From assembly GCA_944326445.1 (NCBI GenBank), contig CALVDZ010000025.1, positions 1 to 6,649 of the forward strand: a DNA stretch of 6,649 bases, written 5' to 3'. The stretch's first letter is position 1, and every line of letters starts with the position of its first letter. Shown here one piece after another: positions 1-5,153 of the stretch. This DNA comes from an uncultured Helicobacter sp. GTDB taxonomy: Bacteria; Campylobacterota; Campylobacteria; Campylobacterales; Helicobacteraceae. The translations under genes and the position numbers were made by a program. The notes beneath the pieces were generated by a model. The model was not told the origin of the DNA. It saw only the letters and a list, made by a program, of their open reading frames with translations, and made no database searches.

Positions 1-77
1 GAACACGACTCTAAGAAACAGAGAATCTACAGAATCTAGCGTGGATTCAGAGTCTAAGACATTTACAGAATCTAGCC
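1..77 (+). repeat. Left copy of exact 77-bp terminal inverted repeat
   Basis: Bases 1-77 are identical to the reverse complement of 6573-6649. The first difference is A at 78 against the equivalent of G in the right copy, after which similarity continues for about 11 more bases. The segment is itself made of GANTC repeat units and encodes the same peptide (ESTESSVDSESKTFTESS) in both flanking genes. The reading frame crosses it without a stop, so it is internal coding sequence and not a true DNA end. Confidence 0.97.
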
Positions 78-934
78 ATATAGATTCTGAAGCAAGCGCA
101 GAATCTAAAGCAGATTCAAGGACGATTACAGAATCTACAAGAGCAAATGTAGAGGGCGCACAATCCAAAGTAGATTCACAATCTAGTAGGGCATTTACAG
201 AATCTAGCCCAACAGATTCAAAGACGATTACACAATCCCCACAACCTTCCAAATCCACAAATCCTTTTTCACACCTTGAGTGCTTCTCTTACACTTGCAA
301 CCTGCTTGATAGCCATATGCTAGAGCTCGGGCTTGATGATGGCAGGCGGCTACACGAGCCAGAGCTCTACTACACGCCAAAATTTAGAGAGGAATACCAC
401 AAGGTGATTTTTGATCCAAATTGGATAAGCAACGCGGGCAAGATACAAACCCCAGATATTATGCACTTTTTTGATGCTAATAATATCCAGCTTGACGCCG
501 TGCTCGCCAAGCGGGGCGATAAATGCCTCTTTGACTATCGCGCGGATGTGGAGGTGATAGAGACAAAATCGCTAGAGGATTTTTGCGATCTTTTGTATTC
601 GGCTAAGGCGATGTATTGCCTCGTTACCGGCACGGCTACCCTCGCTGCTGCCCTTAAAAAAAGCGCAACCATCATCGTGGGCGAGAATATCTCTCCCTAC
701 TTTTTGCACTCCCCCCTGCACACCTATATCTACCTCCGACACGATAAAAACCTGCACAAAGTCCTGCAGCTCACCAAACGCCTCCAAATACGCATCAAGG
801 TAAAAACAATTAATCGCCTCTCGCACCTGCTGCCGACCAAAAAAATGCGCCTAGCCTTTAGGGATTTGTTTGCGTGCGAGAATCTCCATAGGATAAAGCG
901 ATTTGTCCCTAGTGGAGTTTGTAGAAATCTATGA
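2..934 (+). CDS. Glycosyltransferase-like protein (GT9/GT-B-like C-terminal domain), 5'-partial
   Basis: The frame is open from the left edge, so the gene start lies outside the window. The GTG at 41 is only the first possible start inside it and has no ribosome binding site. Numbered from that GTG, residues 1-77 are a low-complexity linker of ESK, DSK and FTESS units. Residues 78-290 form a globular domain. Its SLEDFCDLLYSAKAMY (177-192) followed by TGTATLAAAL (196-205) resembles the donor-nucleotide-binding segment of GT9/heptosyltransferase-like GT-B enzymes (an 'a..DSGpmHlAaAlgkP' type motif). This would be the C-terminal half of such an enzyme, acting in the cytoplasm on LPS or capsule. 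A basic tail (HLLPTKKMRLAFRDLF, 262-277) follows. The last ~10 residues (FVPSGVCRNL) are probably out-of-frame sequence of the methyltransferase scrap that begins at about 900. The family assignment is by motif resemblance only; the donor and acceptor are unknown. Confidence 0.62.
   Translation, partial: NTTLRNRESTESSVDSESKTFTESSHIDSEASAESKADSRTITESTRANVEGAQSKVDSQSSRAFTESSPTDSKTITQSPQPSKSTNPFSHLECFSYTCNLLDSHMLELGLDDGRRLHEPELYYTPKFREEYHKVIFDPNWISNAGKIQTPDIMHFFDANNIQLDAVLAKRGDKCLFDYRADVEVIETKSLEDFCDLLYSAKAMYCLVTGTATLAAALKKSATIIVGENISPYFLHSPLHTYIYLRHDKNLHKVLQLTKRLQIRIKVKTINRLSHLLPTKKMRLAFRDLFACENLHRIKRFVPSGVCRNL
7..219 (+). repeat. GANTC repeat cluster inside the left glycosyltransferase gene
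   Basis: Thirteen GANTC sites lie in about 213 bp (7, 23, 32, 44, 50, 68, 83, 101, 113, 131, 173, 200 and 215), where about one is expected by chance. Most sit in AGAATCTA or AGATTC contexts. Longer internal duplications are visible: 60-77 recurs exactly at 192-209, and 111-135 recurs at 213-237 with two mismatches. In frame the units read ES or DS, and every E/D-S pair uses a TCN serine codon, never AGY. The GACTC at 7-11 is out of this phase. Confidence 0.9.
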
Positions 935-1097
935 GGGGCAGCCACTCTTTGGGGATATCAGGGCGTTTTTGGAGGAGCGGGAGTTTGCGTTTGTGAGCGT
1001 GAGAGATAAGAATTATTTTGCCAACGCGCTTTTTATACACAAGAAATATGGCGCGTTTGATACGAGTTTGTTTCACAAATTTGACACAGAGGCTTAG
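897..1097 (+). pseudogene. C-terminal fragment of an FkbM-family methyltransferase
   Basis: The frame is open only from 897, just after a TAA at 894-896, to the TAG at 1095-1097. It encodes about 66 residues including SLVEFVEIYEGQPLFGDIRA. This resembles the last strand and helix of FkbM-type SAM-dependent O-methyltransferases, where a 'vsFv.lYegqplF.dida.L...GF' pattern follows the catalytic core. The SAM-binding Rossmann core that should precede it is absent. No start codon with a ribosome binding site is visible; the TTG at 903 is not convincing. It overlaps the end of the glycosyltransferase frame in another phase, as expected if a deletion or recombination joined the two genes near 900. 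FkbM enzymes commonly sit in polysaccharide clusters, which agrees with the surroundings. The family call is from motif memory. Confidence 0.55.
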
Positions 1098-1245
1098 GCA
1101 GTCGCTGCGCCGCTGCGCTTACGCGTTTGGGCTTTGTCTTTTAACAAGATTGTGTATTTTAGCCGCGTCAGGGATGCGCTTTGGCGTTGGCACAGATTCT
1201 ATAAACGATAGCCTTAGATTCTCTGACTGCCGCGCTGCAAGCCCC
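1098..1245. other. Convergent intergenic gap
   Basis: This 148-bp gap lies between the rightward methyltransferase scrap and the stop of the leftward transporter gene. I see no gene. GGCAGTC (1097-1103) and GACTGCC (1225-1231) form an inverted pair bracketing it. Two isolated GATTC units occur at 1195 and 1217. A GCCCC/GGGGC pair (1241-1245/1255-1259) straddles the transporter stop codon, but no U-run follows it on either strand, so I do not call a terminator. Confidence 0.6.
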
Positions 1246-2430
1246 CTAGGCATTGGGGCGCGTGAGCAGGAGTGCGAGCAGTGCAGGAGTGGCAAAGAGC
1301 GCGGCAAAAAGGGGGTTATAGCTAATCCCAAGCAGGGGCGCGACTACCACGAGCCCGCCGATTTGATTAGCTAGCGCGATGCCGACATTAAACGCCGCTT
1401 CATTCACACTAATAGAGCTATCCATAAAGCTTGGCGTGTGTTTTTTGGCGACATTCATCGCATTCATTTTAAGCGCAGGTATCCCCGCAAACGCCACAAA
1501 GCCCATACAGCAGAGATTTACCACCACAAGCCAATCCCAATGATAACTCACGCTCACAAGCGCGTAGATGAGAATCTGCGCGGATATGACGAGTTTGAGC
1601 GCGCGCACACTCCCACAAGAATCCGCAAGCCTCCCGCCAAAGAGATTGCCAAGTATCGCGCACCCGCCATAAGCTAGGAGGATAAAGCCCATAGCCTGTG
1701 CTGAAAAGCCCATAGCCTTGATGAGCAGCTCCCCGAGGTAGGTATAGAGCACAAACGCCCCGCCACAAGTGCATATCGTGATAAGATAGGCTTTGAGCAA
1801 TGGCGGGACCCTGAGGGCTTCCACCACATAGATAAAGCGAATCTGCTGACTTTTAAGCGTATTTGGCATAAAAATGAGCGCACTACAAAAGGCAATGCTT
1901 GTGAAAACAAAAATGAGCAAAAAAATCGCCTTAAACCCATACGCCTCGCCGATAAATGTCCCTAGCGGCACGCCGCTCACAAGCGCGATAGTGAGCCCTG
2001 AAACCATAAGCGCGAGGTTGTGGGATTCCCTGCCTTTGGGCGAGACTTGCAGGGCAGTAAGCGTGGCGATGACAAAAAACACCCCGTGCTGCGTCCCCGC
2101 GACAAAGCGCGCTAGCACGCTAAGGGTAAAATCATCGCTCACATACAGCACGAAGTTCGCCGCGCCAAACACGCCTAGATTTAGCAAAAGCTGAATCTTA
2201 CGATGAAACGCGCTTAGAGGAATGGTAACAAGCGGCGCGCCCACCACCACGCCCAGTGCGTATGCCGTCGTGAGATACCCCGCCTTGTGCGCGTCAATCC
2301 CAAAAAACTCCTGCACATCGAGCAGCACGCCCGCGATGACAAATTCCGTAACCCCCATACAAAACGAGCTTAGCGCAAGGATCACAATCACCTTAAAAGA
2401 GAGAGAAGGTTGCGCAAACTTCCACGCCAT
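1246..2430 (-). CDS. MFS efflux transporter, DHA1/AraJ-like
   Basis: This is a complete 394-residue major facilitator protein of the inner membrane, the usual length for a 12-helix MFS carrier. The N-terminal pattern GVTEFVIAGVL (26-36), followed by AGYLTTAYALGVVVGAPLV (50-68), is typical of the DHA1 AraJ/SotB/YdhP-type group. SGLTIALVSGVPLGTFIG (144-161) matches the antiporter motif C region of that group. GGRLAD (265-270) falls where the second-half repeat of the loop motif is expected. Drug or sugar efflux driven by the proton gradient is the family role; the actual substrate cannot be read. I chose the ATG at 2428-2430 because GGAGG lies five bases upstream and because the frame's farther GTG (2481) lies upstream of the -10 box at 2462-2467, so it would not be in the transcript. 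It stands alone and is divergent from ilvA. Confidence 0.9.
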   Translation of the reverse strand: MAWKFAQPSLSFKVIVILALSSFCMGVTEFVIAGVLLDVQEFFGIDAHKAGYLTTAYALGVVVGAPLVTIPLSAFHRKIQLLLNLGVFGAANFVLYVSDDFTLSVLARFVAGTQHGVFFVIATLTALQVSPKGRESHNLALMVSGLTIALVSGVPLGTFIGEAYGFKAIFLLIFVFTSIAFCSALIFMPNTLKSQQIRFIYVVEALRVPPLLKAYLITICTCGGAFVLYTYLGELLIKAMGFSAQAMGFILLAYGGCAILGNLFGGRLADSCGSVRALKLVISAQILIYALVSVSYHWDWLVVVNLCCMGFVAFAGIPALKMNAMNVAKKHTPSFMDSSISVNEAAFNVGIALANQIGGLVVVAPLLGISYNPLFAALFATPALLALLLTRPNA

Positions 2431-2435
2431 AGAGC

Positions 2436-2440
2436 CCTCC
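2436..2440 (-). promoter_or_regulatory. Ribosome binding site that sets the MFS start
   Basis: GGAGG on the minus strand lies five bases before the ATG at 2430. No comparable site precedes the in-frame GTG at 2481, so the shorter 394-residue protein is preferred. Confidence 0.8.
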
Positions 2441-2461
2441 AACGCAAAAAAATAAACGCGG

Positions 2462-2467
2462 ATTATA
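2462..2467 (-). promoter_or_regulatory. Promoter -10 box for the MFS gene
   Basis: A perfect TATAAT on the minus strand predicts a transcript start near 2455, giving a leader of about 25 nt that contains the GGAGG. No clear -35 is seen, which is normal for the housekeeping sigma factor of Helicobacter and Campylobacter. Confidence 0.65.
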
Positions 2468-2524
2468 GGACAAAAAGCCACTTAGATAGCTTAAGGTTTT
2501 AAGATTTTGCCAAGCTAAAAGCGT

Positions 2525-2530
2525 TACAAT
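2525..2530 (+). promoter_or_regulatory. Possible promoter -10 box for ilvA
   Basis: TACAAT, in the context gttacaataaat, lies about 35 bases before the ilvA start and predicts a transcript start near 2537. It is one mismatch from TATAAT and has no recognisable -35. A single AGAATCTA unit (2548-2555) lies between it and the start codon, directly in front of the ribosome binding site. Confidence 0.45.
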
Positions 2531-2554
2531 AAATCCCTCGCGATTTTAGAATCT

Positions 2555-2559
2555 AAAGG
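2555..2559 (+). promoter_or_regulatory. Ribosome binding site of ilvA
   Basis: AAAGG lies six bases before the ATG at 2566. It overlaps the last base of an AGAATCTA repeat unit (2548-2555), so the repeat abuts the translation signal. Confidence 0.6.
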
Positions 2560-2565
2560 CAATTT

Positions 2566-3801
2566 ATGAATCTCATCGACATTTCCCACATACAAGAGGC
2601 TAGGGCGCGCCTGCAGGGCGTGATAGCCCACCACCCGCTTGCCTTTGCGCCGCGTATTAGCAAGGCAGCCAACGCGCAGGTGTTTTTAAAAAAAGAAAAT
2701 CTCCAGCTTACCGGGGCGTTTAAAATCCGCGGTGCGTATAACAAGCTCGCCACGCTCAAAGAGCGCGATGAGCGGGAGGGTAGCAATCTCCTCGCCCAAG
2801 GCGTGATATGCGCGAGTGCGGGCAATCACGCACAGGGCGTGGCCTATAGCGCGCAGTGCTTTAAGACTAAGGCGGTGATTGTGATGCCAGAGAATACGCC
2901 ATTGCTCAAAGTCAGCGGCACTAAGGCGATGGGCGCGGAAGTCGTGCTCGTGGGCAATAACTATGATGAATCCTACGCCCACGCGCTCAAACTCGCCAAA
3001 GAGCGCAATCTCACCTTTATCCACCCCTTCGCCGATACGGAAGTGATGGCAGGACAAGGAAGCATCGCGCTAGAGATGATGGAGGAGCAGGAGCTTGATG
3101 TCGTAGTCGTGCCAGCGGGTGGCGGGGGGCTTATTAGCGGGATAGCCAGCGCGTATAAGGCACTAAGCCCCAAGACAAAAATCATAGGCGTGAATGCCAA
3201 GGGGGCGGACGCGCTGATGAGAAGCTTTCACGCAAGAGAGATTCTAAACTCCCAATCCGTGCGCACCATAGCCGATGGGATTGCCGTGCGCGATGTGAAT
3301 GAATGGGTGTTTGAGTGCATATTAGCAGGCGTAGATGATATGGTGGAAGTGGATGAAGAGGAGATAGCCAGCGCGATTTTATTCCTCTTAGAATCCCAAA
3401 AGCTCGTGGTGGAGGGCGCGGGTGCCGTGAGTGTCGCCGCACTATTGCACCATAAGCTAAACCTAAACCCAGCACTTAAAGTGGGTGCGATCCTAAGCGG
3501 GGGGAATATCGATGTAACAATGCTCAATATGATTATCGAGCGGGGGCTCTTTAAATCCGATAGGAAGATGAAGCTAGAAGTCGTGCTCATCGACAAGCCC
3601 GGGAGCCTGCAAAACCTCACTAATATCCTTACAAAAGTGGGCGCAAATATCGTGCAGATAAACTACGATCGCACGCCCACAAGCCTAGAGTATGGCGATG
3701 TGCTCATCACGATGGCGCTTGAGATAAAGGGCAAGGAGCATAAGGAAGCGGTGCTGAGGAGTTTGCTAGAGTGGGGGTATAGGTTTAGCGAGGTGGTGTA
3801 G
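2566..3801 (+). CDS. ilvA: Threonine ammonia-lyase (threonine dehydratase) with C-terminal ACT domain
   Basis: This is a complete 411-residue PLP enzyme that deaminates L-threonine to 2-oxobutanoate, the entry step of isoleucine synthesis, in the cytoplasm. The fold-type II signature is clear. The PLP lysine is K53 in TGAFKIRGAYNKL (49-61), SAGNHAQG (84-91) is the substrate and cofactor asparagine loop, PAGGGGLISG (183-192) is the tetraglycine phosphate-binding loop, and SGGNID (311-316) closes the active site. Residues ~335-411 form one ACT domain starting KLEVVLIDKPGSLQNLT, the usual allosteric ligand site. The length and single ACT domain match the short IlvA/TdcB-like form of ~400 residues, not the ~510-residue E. 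coli biosynthetic IlvA. The ATG at 2566 has AAAGG six bases upstream. The gene is monocistronic, divergent from the transporter, and followed by a large stem-loop 57 bp after the stop. Confidence 0.95.
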   Translation: MNLIDISHIQEARARLQGVIAHHPLAFAPRISKAANAQVFLKKENLQLTGAFKIRGAYNKLATLKERDEREGSNLLAQGVICASAGNHAQGVAYSAQCFKTKAVIVMPENTPLLKVSGTKAMGAEVVLVGNNYDESYAHALKLAKERNLTFIHPFADTEVMAGQGSIALEMMEEQELDVVVVPAGGGGLISGIASAYKALSPKTKIIGVNAKGADALMRSFHAREILNSQSVRTIADGIAVRDVNEWVFECILAGVDDMVEVDEEEIASAILFLLESQKLVVEGAGAVSVAALLHHKLNLNPALKVGAILSGGNIDVTMLNMIIERGLFKSDRKMKLEVVLIDKPGSLQNLTNILTKVGANIVQINYDRTPTSLEYGDVLITMALEIKGKEHKEAVLRSLLEWGYRFSEVV

Positions 3802-3858
3802 GTTTGTTGTAGCAGGGCACACAGGAAAATGGCTCTTTGGGTATGCAATGCGATAAGA

Positions 3859-3917
3859 TTGAAAAATTTGTGAAAGGCACGGACTCTAAGTCCGCTAACC
3901 TTCCCCAAATTTTTCAA
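3859..3917. repeat. Large stepped stem-loop downstream of ilvA
   Basis: Three nested complementary segments are present. They are an outer 11-bp stem TTGAAAAATTT/AAATTTTTCAA (3859-3869/3907-3917), a middle AAGG/CCTT (3874-3877/3899-3902) and an inner CGGAC/GTCCG (3880-3884/3890-3894) with a five-base loop TCTAA. No U-run follows on the + strand, so it is not a standard terminator, though it may protect or end the ilvA transcript. The inner arm looks like a tRNA anticodon arm, but no acceptor or T-arm exists. It could be a dispersed intergenic element. Confidence 0.75.
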
Positions 3918-3974
3918 AGCTTACACAGCCACACCGCAAATACTAATTTTTTTGTTTGCAGTAGTAGCCTTGCA

Positions 3975-4301
3975 GAATCCACACCGAGTCGGAGGCAAGC
4001 CAAGCGCGGAGATTCAAGAAAATACAGAATCTAAGAAAGGCTTAGAATCTAGCCTAACAGAATCTCGTGCAGATTTAGAATCTAAGGAAAGATTAGATTC
4101 TCATTTTGATACTTTAGATTCAAATACAGAATCTAGCTCTATAGAATCCAAAGATTCACAAAAACAAAACTTAAAATCTAGTCTTTCAGATTCTAAGTAA
4201 TTTATAAAATCTAGTGCAGATTTAGAGTCTAACTCAATAGATTCTAAACAGCTTACAGAATCCACAACTTCAAAAAACTTGTGCGAGGCTTTGCCCGATT
4301 C
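3975..4301. repeat. Noncoding GANTC repeat cluster A
   Basis: Seventeen GANTC sites occur in about 327 bp (from 3975 to 4297), mostly as AGAATCTA or AGATTC, with GAGTC at 3986 and 4225. A frame from 3952 to 4200 stays open and reads ESK/DSK peptides. It begins with TTG, has no ribosome binding site and has only repeat content, so I treat it as noncoding repeat or a decayed linker. The region is visibly A/T-richer than ilvA. Confidence 0.85.
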
Positions 4302-4336
4302 AAATAATAGTGCGTGCGCAAGCACGAGGCCTAAGC
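4257..4336 (+). repeat. Left arm of an 80-nt inverted repeat
   Basis: This arm pairs with 4866-4945 on the opposite strand with 77 of 80 bases identical and no gaps. The differences are one A/G near the outer end and two near the inner end. It runs from AGAATCCAC to GGCCTAAGC. In one frame both arms translate to the same LFESGKASHKFFEVVDS peptide on opposite strands, which shows duplication by inversion but does not prove coding. Confidence 0.93.
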
Positions 4337-4374
4337 GCAATTGCAAAATTGCGCCATTTTTGCAACGCAAAAAT
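4335..4374 (+). other. Two tandem hairpins just inside the left inverted-repeat arm
   Basis: GCGCAATT/AATTGCGC (4335-4342/4347-4354) forms an 8-bp stem with a GCAA tetraloop of the GNRA type. One base later ATTTTTGC/GCAAAAAT (4356-4363/4367-4374) forms a second 8-bp stem with an AAC loop. The first stem followed by the T5 run also looks like a Rho-independent terminator on the + strand. Confidence 0.7.
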
Positions 4375-4430
4375 CAAATGAGATATGTAACGCGGCAGCG
4401 CATACCGACACTCGCCCTTGTCGTGGTGGC

Positions 4431-4473
4431 AAAAATCAGGAAAAAGGTGGCAGCAGTGCCACCGCTGATTTTT
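4431..4473 (+). other. Bipartite hairpin
   Basis: An outer stem AAAAATCAG/CTGATTTTT (4431-4439/4465-4473) and an inner stem GGTGGCA/TGCCACC (4446-4452/4457-4463) with a GCAG loop are joined by a six-base bulge on the left and one base on the right. A short CGACA/TGTCG pair (4406-4410/4419-4423) precedes it. The T5 ending leads into an 18-bp direct duplication containing TTTTCTAAAGAA at 4470 and 4488. Confidence 0.7.
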
Positions 4474-4502
4474 CTAAAGAAACTTCGTTTTCTAAAGAAG
4501 CT

Positions 4503-4577
4503 TGCGCTTTGCCTAGACAAGGAGATAGCGAGGCTCTCCCCTTGATTGCTGTGCCGAAGGCTTGCAAGCAAAGCGCA
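4503..4577 (+). other. Long hairpin with 10-bp closing stem
   Basis: TGCGCTTTGC (4503-4512) pairs exactly with GCAAAGCGCA (4568-4577). Inside it CAAGG/CCTTG (4518-4522/4540-4544) makes a second stem. It lies between the inverted-repeat arms and continues the series of stems that begins at 4335. Confidence 0.6.
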
Positions 4578-4620
4578 GCAAAAACAGTGGAGACTTTTTC
4601 GGGGCTTTGAGAGTGCGGGG

Positions 4621-4643
4621 AGAGGGGAAACCCCTTTTCTTTT
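4621..4643 (+). terminator. Terminator-like hairpin with T-rich tail
   Basis: AGGGG/CCCCT with an AAA loop (4623-4635), extendable by a G-U and an A-T pair, is followed by TTTCTTTT on the + strand. It would end a rightward transcript from the structured block 4335-4577, but no gene in this orientation precedes it. The 10-bp palindrome TTTGCGCAAA (4641-4650) overlaps the tail. Confidence 0.45.
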
Positions 4644-4841
4644 GCGCAAACAAGCGATTTTGAGAATCTAAACAATATCCGTGAGAAAGTGAATCTAAAA
4701 GGCTAGATTCTAAGTTTTGATGAGATTGTGAATCTATTTTGGATTCTAAGTCTAAGCTTGAATCTAAAACCAAAACTCTGAATCTAGAATCTGAATCCGC
4801 TTTAGATTCTGTATGCTTTCTAAAAGTGCTCCGCATTAATG

Positions 4842-4867
4842 GCAGAATCTATTGCCATAGATTCTGC
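4842..4867. other. Perfect 11-bp hairpin made of two opposed repeat units
   Basis: GCAGAATCTAT (4842-4852) and ATAGATTCTGC (4857-4867) are exact complements around a TGCC loop. Each arm contains one GANTC unit, so two units in opposite orientation form the hairpin. Confidence 0.8.
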
Positions 4868-4945
4868 TTAGGCCTTGCGCTTGCGCACGCACTATTATTT
4901 GAATCGGGCAAAGCCTCGCACAAGTTTTTTGAAGTCGTGGATTCT
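4866..4945 (-). repeat. Right arm of the 80-nt inverted repeat
   Basis: This is the inverted partner of 4257-4336, with 529 bp between the arms. Its inner end overlaps the 11-bp perfect hairpin at 4842-4867. I see no transposase gene and no clear target-site duplication next to either outer end. Confidence 0.93.
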
Positions 4946-4988
4946 TAGTTATCTCTAAAACCGATTGGGATTCTGTGCGTTTGAGAGA

Positions 4989-5153
4989 CTACATTGTCTT
5001 AATCAAAATTTGTGCTTGTGAATCTGTGTGAGACTCTATAAATTCTATGCCACTTAGATTCTGTCTTTGCCCACTTTTTAGAATCCCTTTAGATTCTGTG
5101 CTTGCCTTAGAATCTATCGGGCTAGGCTTCACCCAACCCCCAAAGCCAAGTCC
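4989..5153 (-). pseudogene. Relic of repeat-linker coding sequence
   Basis: The minus strand is open for 54 codons between a TAG at 5154-5156 and a TAG at 4989-4991. It reads GWVKPSPIDSKASTESKGIL and continues KSGQRQNLSGIE. The right-hand GT2 linker reads SRIDSVTRIESKEILKNGQ and then GQNLSNMEL, so the two share the same order of units. At DNA level 5052-5125 matches 6505-6578 at 63 of 74 positions in the same orientation. No start with a ribosome binding site and no globular domain are present. I read it as a fragment of a former glycosyltransferase linker or a duplication of one. Confidence 0.6.

Larger units (their letters stand above)
4664..5114. repeat. Noncoding GANTC repeat cluster B
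   Basis: Twenty-one GANTC sites occur in about 450 bp (4664 to 5110). Three are packed within 4780-4797, and GACTC occurs at 5032. The cluster contains the right inverted-repeat arm, the 4842-4867 hairpin, and the 74-bp copy of GT2 linker sequence (5052-5125). Cluster A and cluster B are separated by about 360 bp without any GANTC site, which is exactly the hairpin block. Confidence 0.85.

Noticed and set aside
1241..1259. Possible terminator hairpin GCCCC/GGGGC at the MFS stop
   Set aside because: The stem is five bases with a nine-base loop, overlaps the stop codon and has no U-run on either strand.
2431..2481. Longer MFS start at the GTG at 2481 (411 residues)
   Set aside because: The TATAAT -10 box lies inside this extension, and the only good ribosome binding site precedes the ATG at 2430.
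3871..3900. tRNA-like anticodon arm in the ilvA downstream region
   Set aside because: No acceptor stem, D-arm or GGTTCGA-type T-arm can be placed around it. The outer pairing is a simple nested stem-loop.
3663..3917. 84-residue open frame on the minus strand across the ilvA 3' end and the stem-loop
   Set aside because: It is antisense to the clearly coding ACT domain of ilvA and has no ribosome binding site. Its N-terminus is only the translated stem-loop.
3952..4200. 82-residue ESK/DSK-rich open frame on the + strand
   Set aside because: It has a TTG start, no ribosome binding site and only repeat content. It stays open because the repeat units lack stops in that phase.
4101..4370. 89-residue minus-strand frame sharing a C-terminal-like peptide with 4739-4948 (+)
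   Set aside because: The shared peptide comes from the inverted-repeat arms being translated on opposite strands. Neither frame has a start signal or globular domain.
4341..4610. Open frames of about 88-90 residues across the hairpin block, on both strands
   Set aside because: Several overlapping frames are open in the same place, none has a ribosome binding site, and the dense stems explain the sequence better than coding.
3975..5114. CRISPR-like array in the repeat desert
   Set aside because: The repeats are about 8 bases, occur in both orientations at irregular spacing, and no cas-like gene is present.
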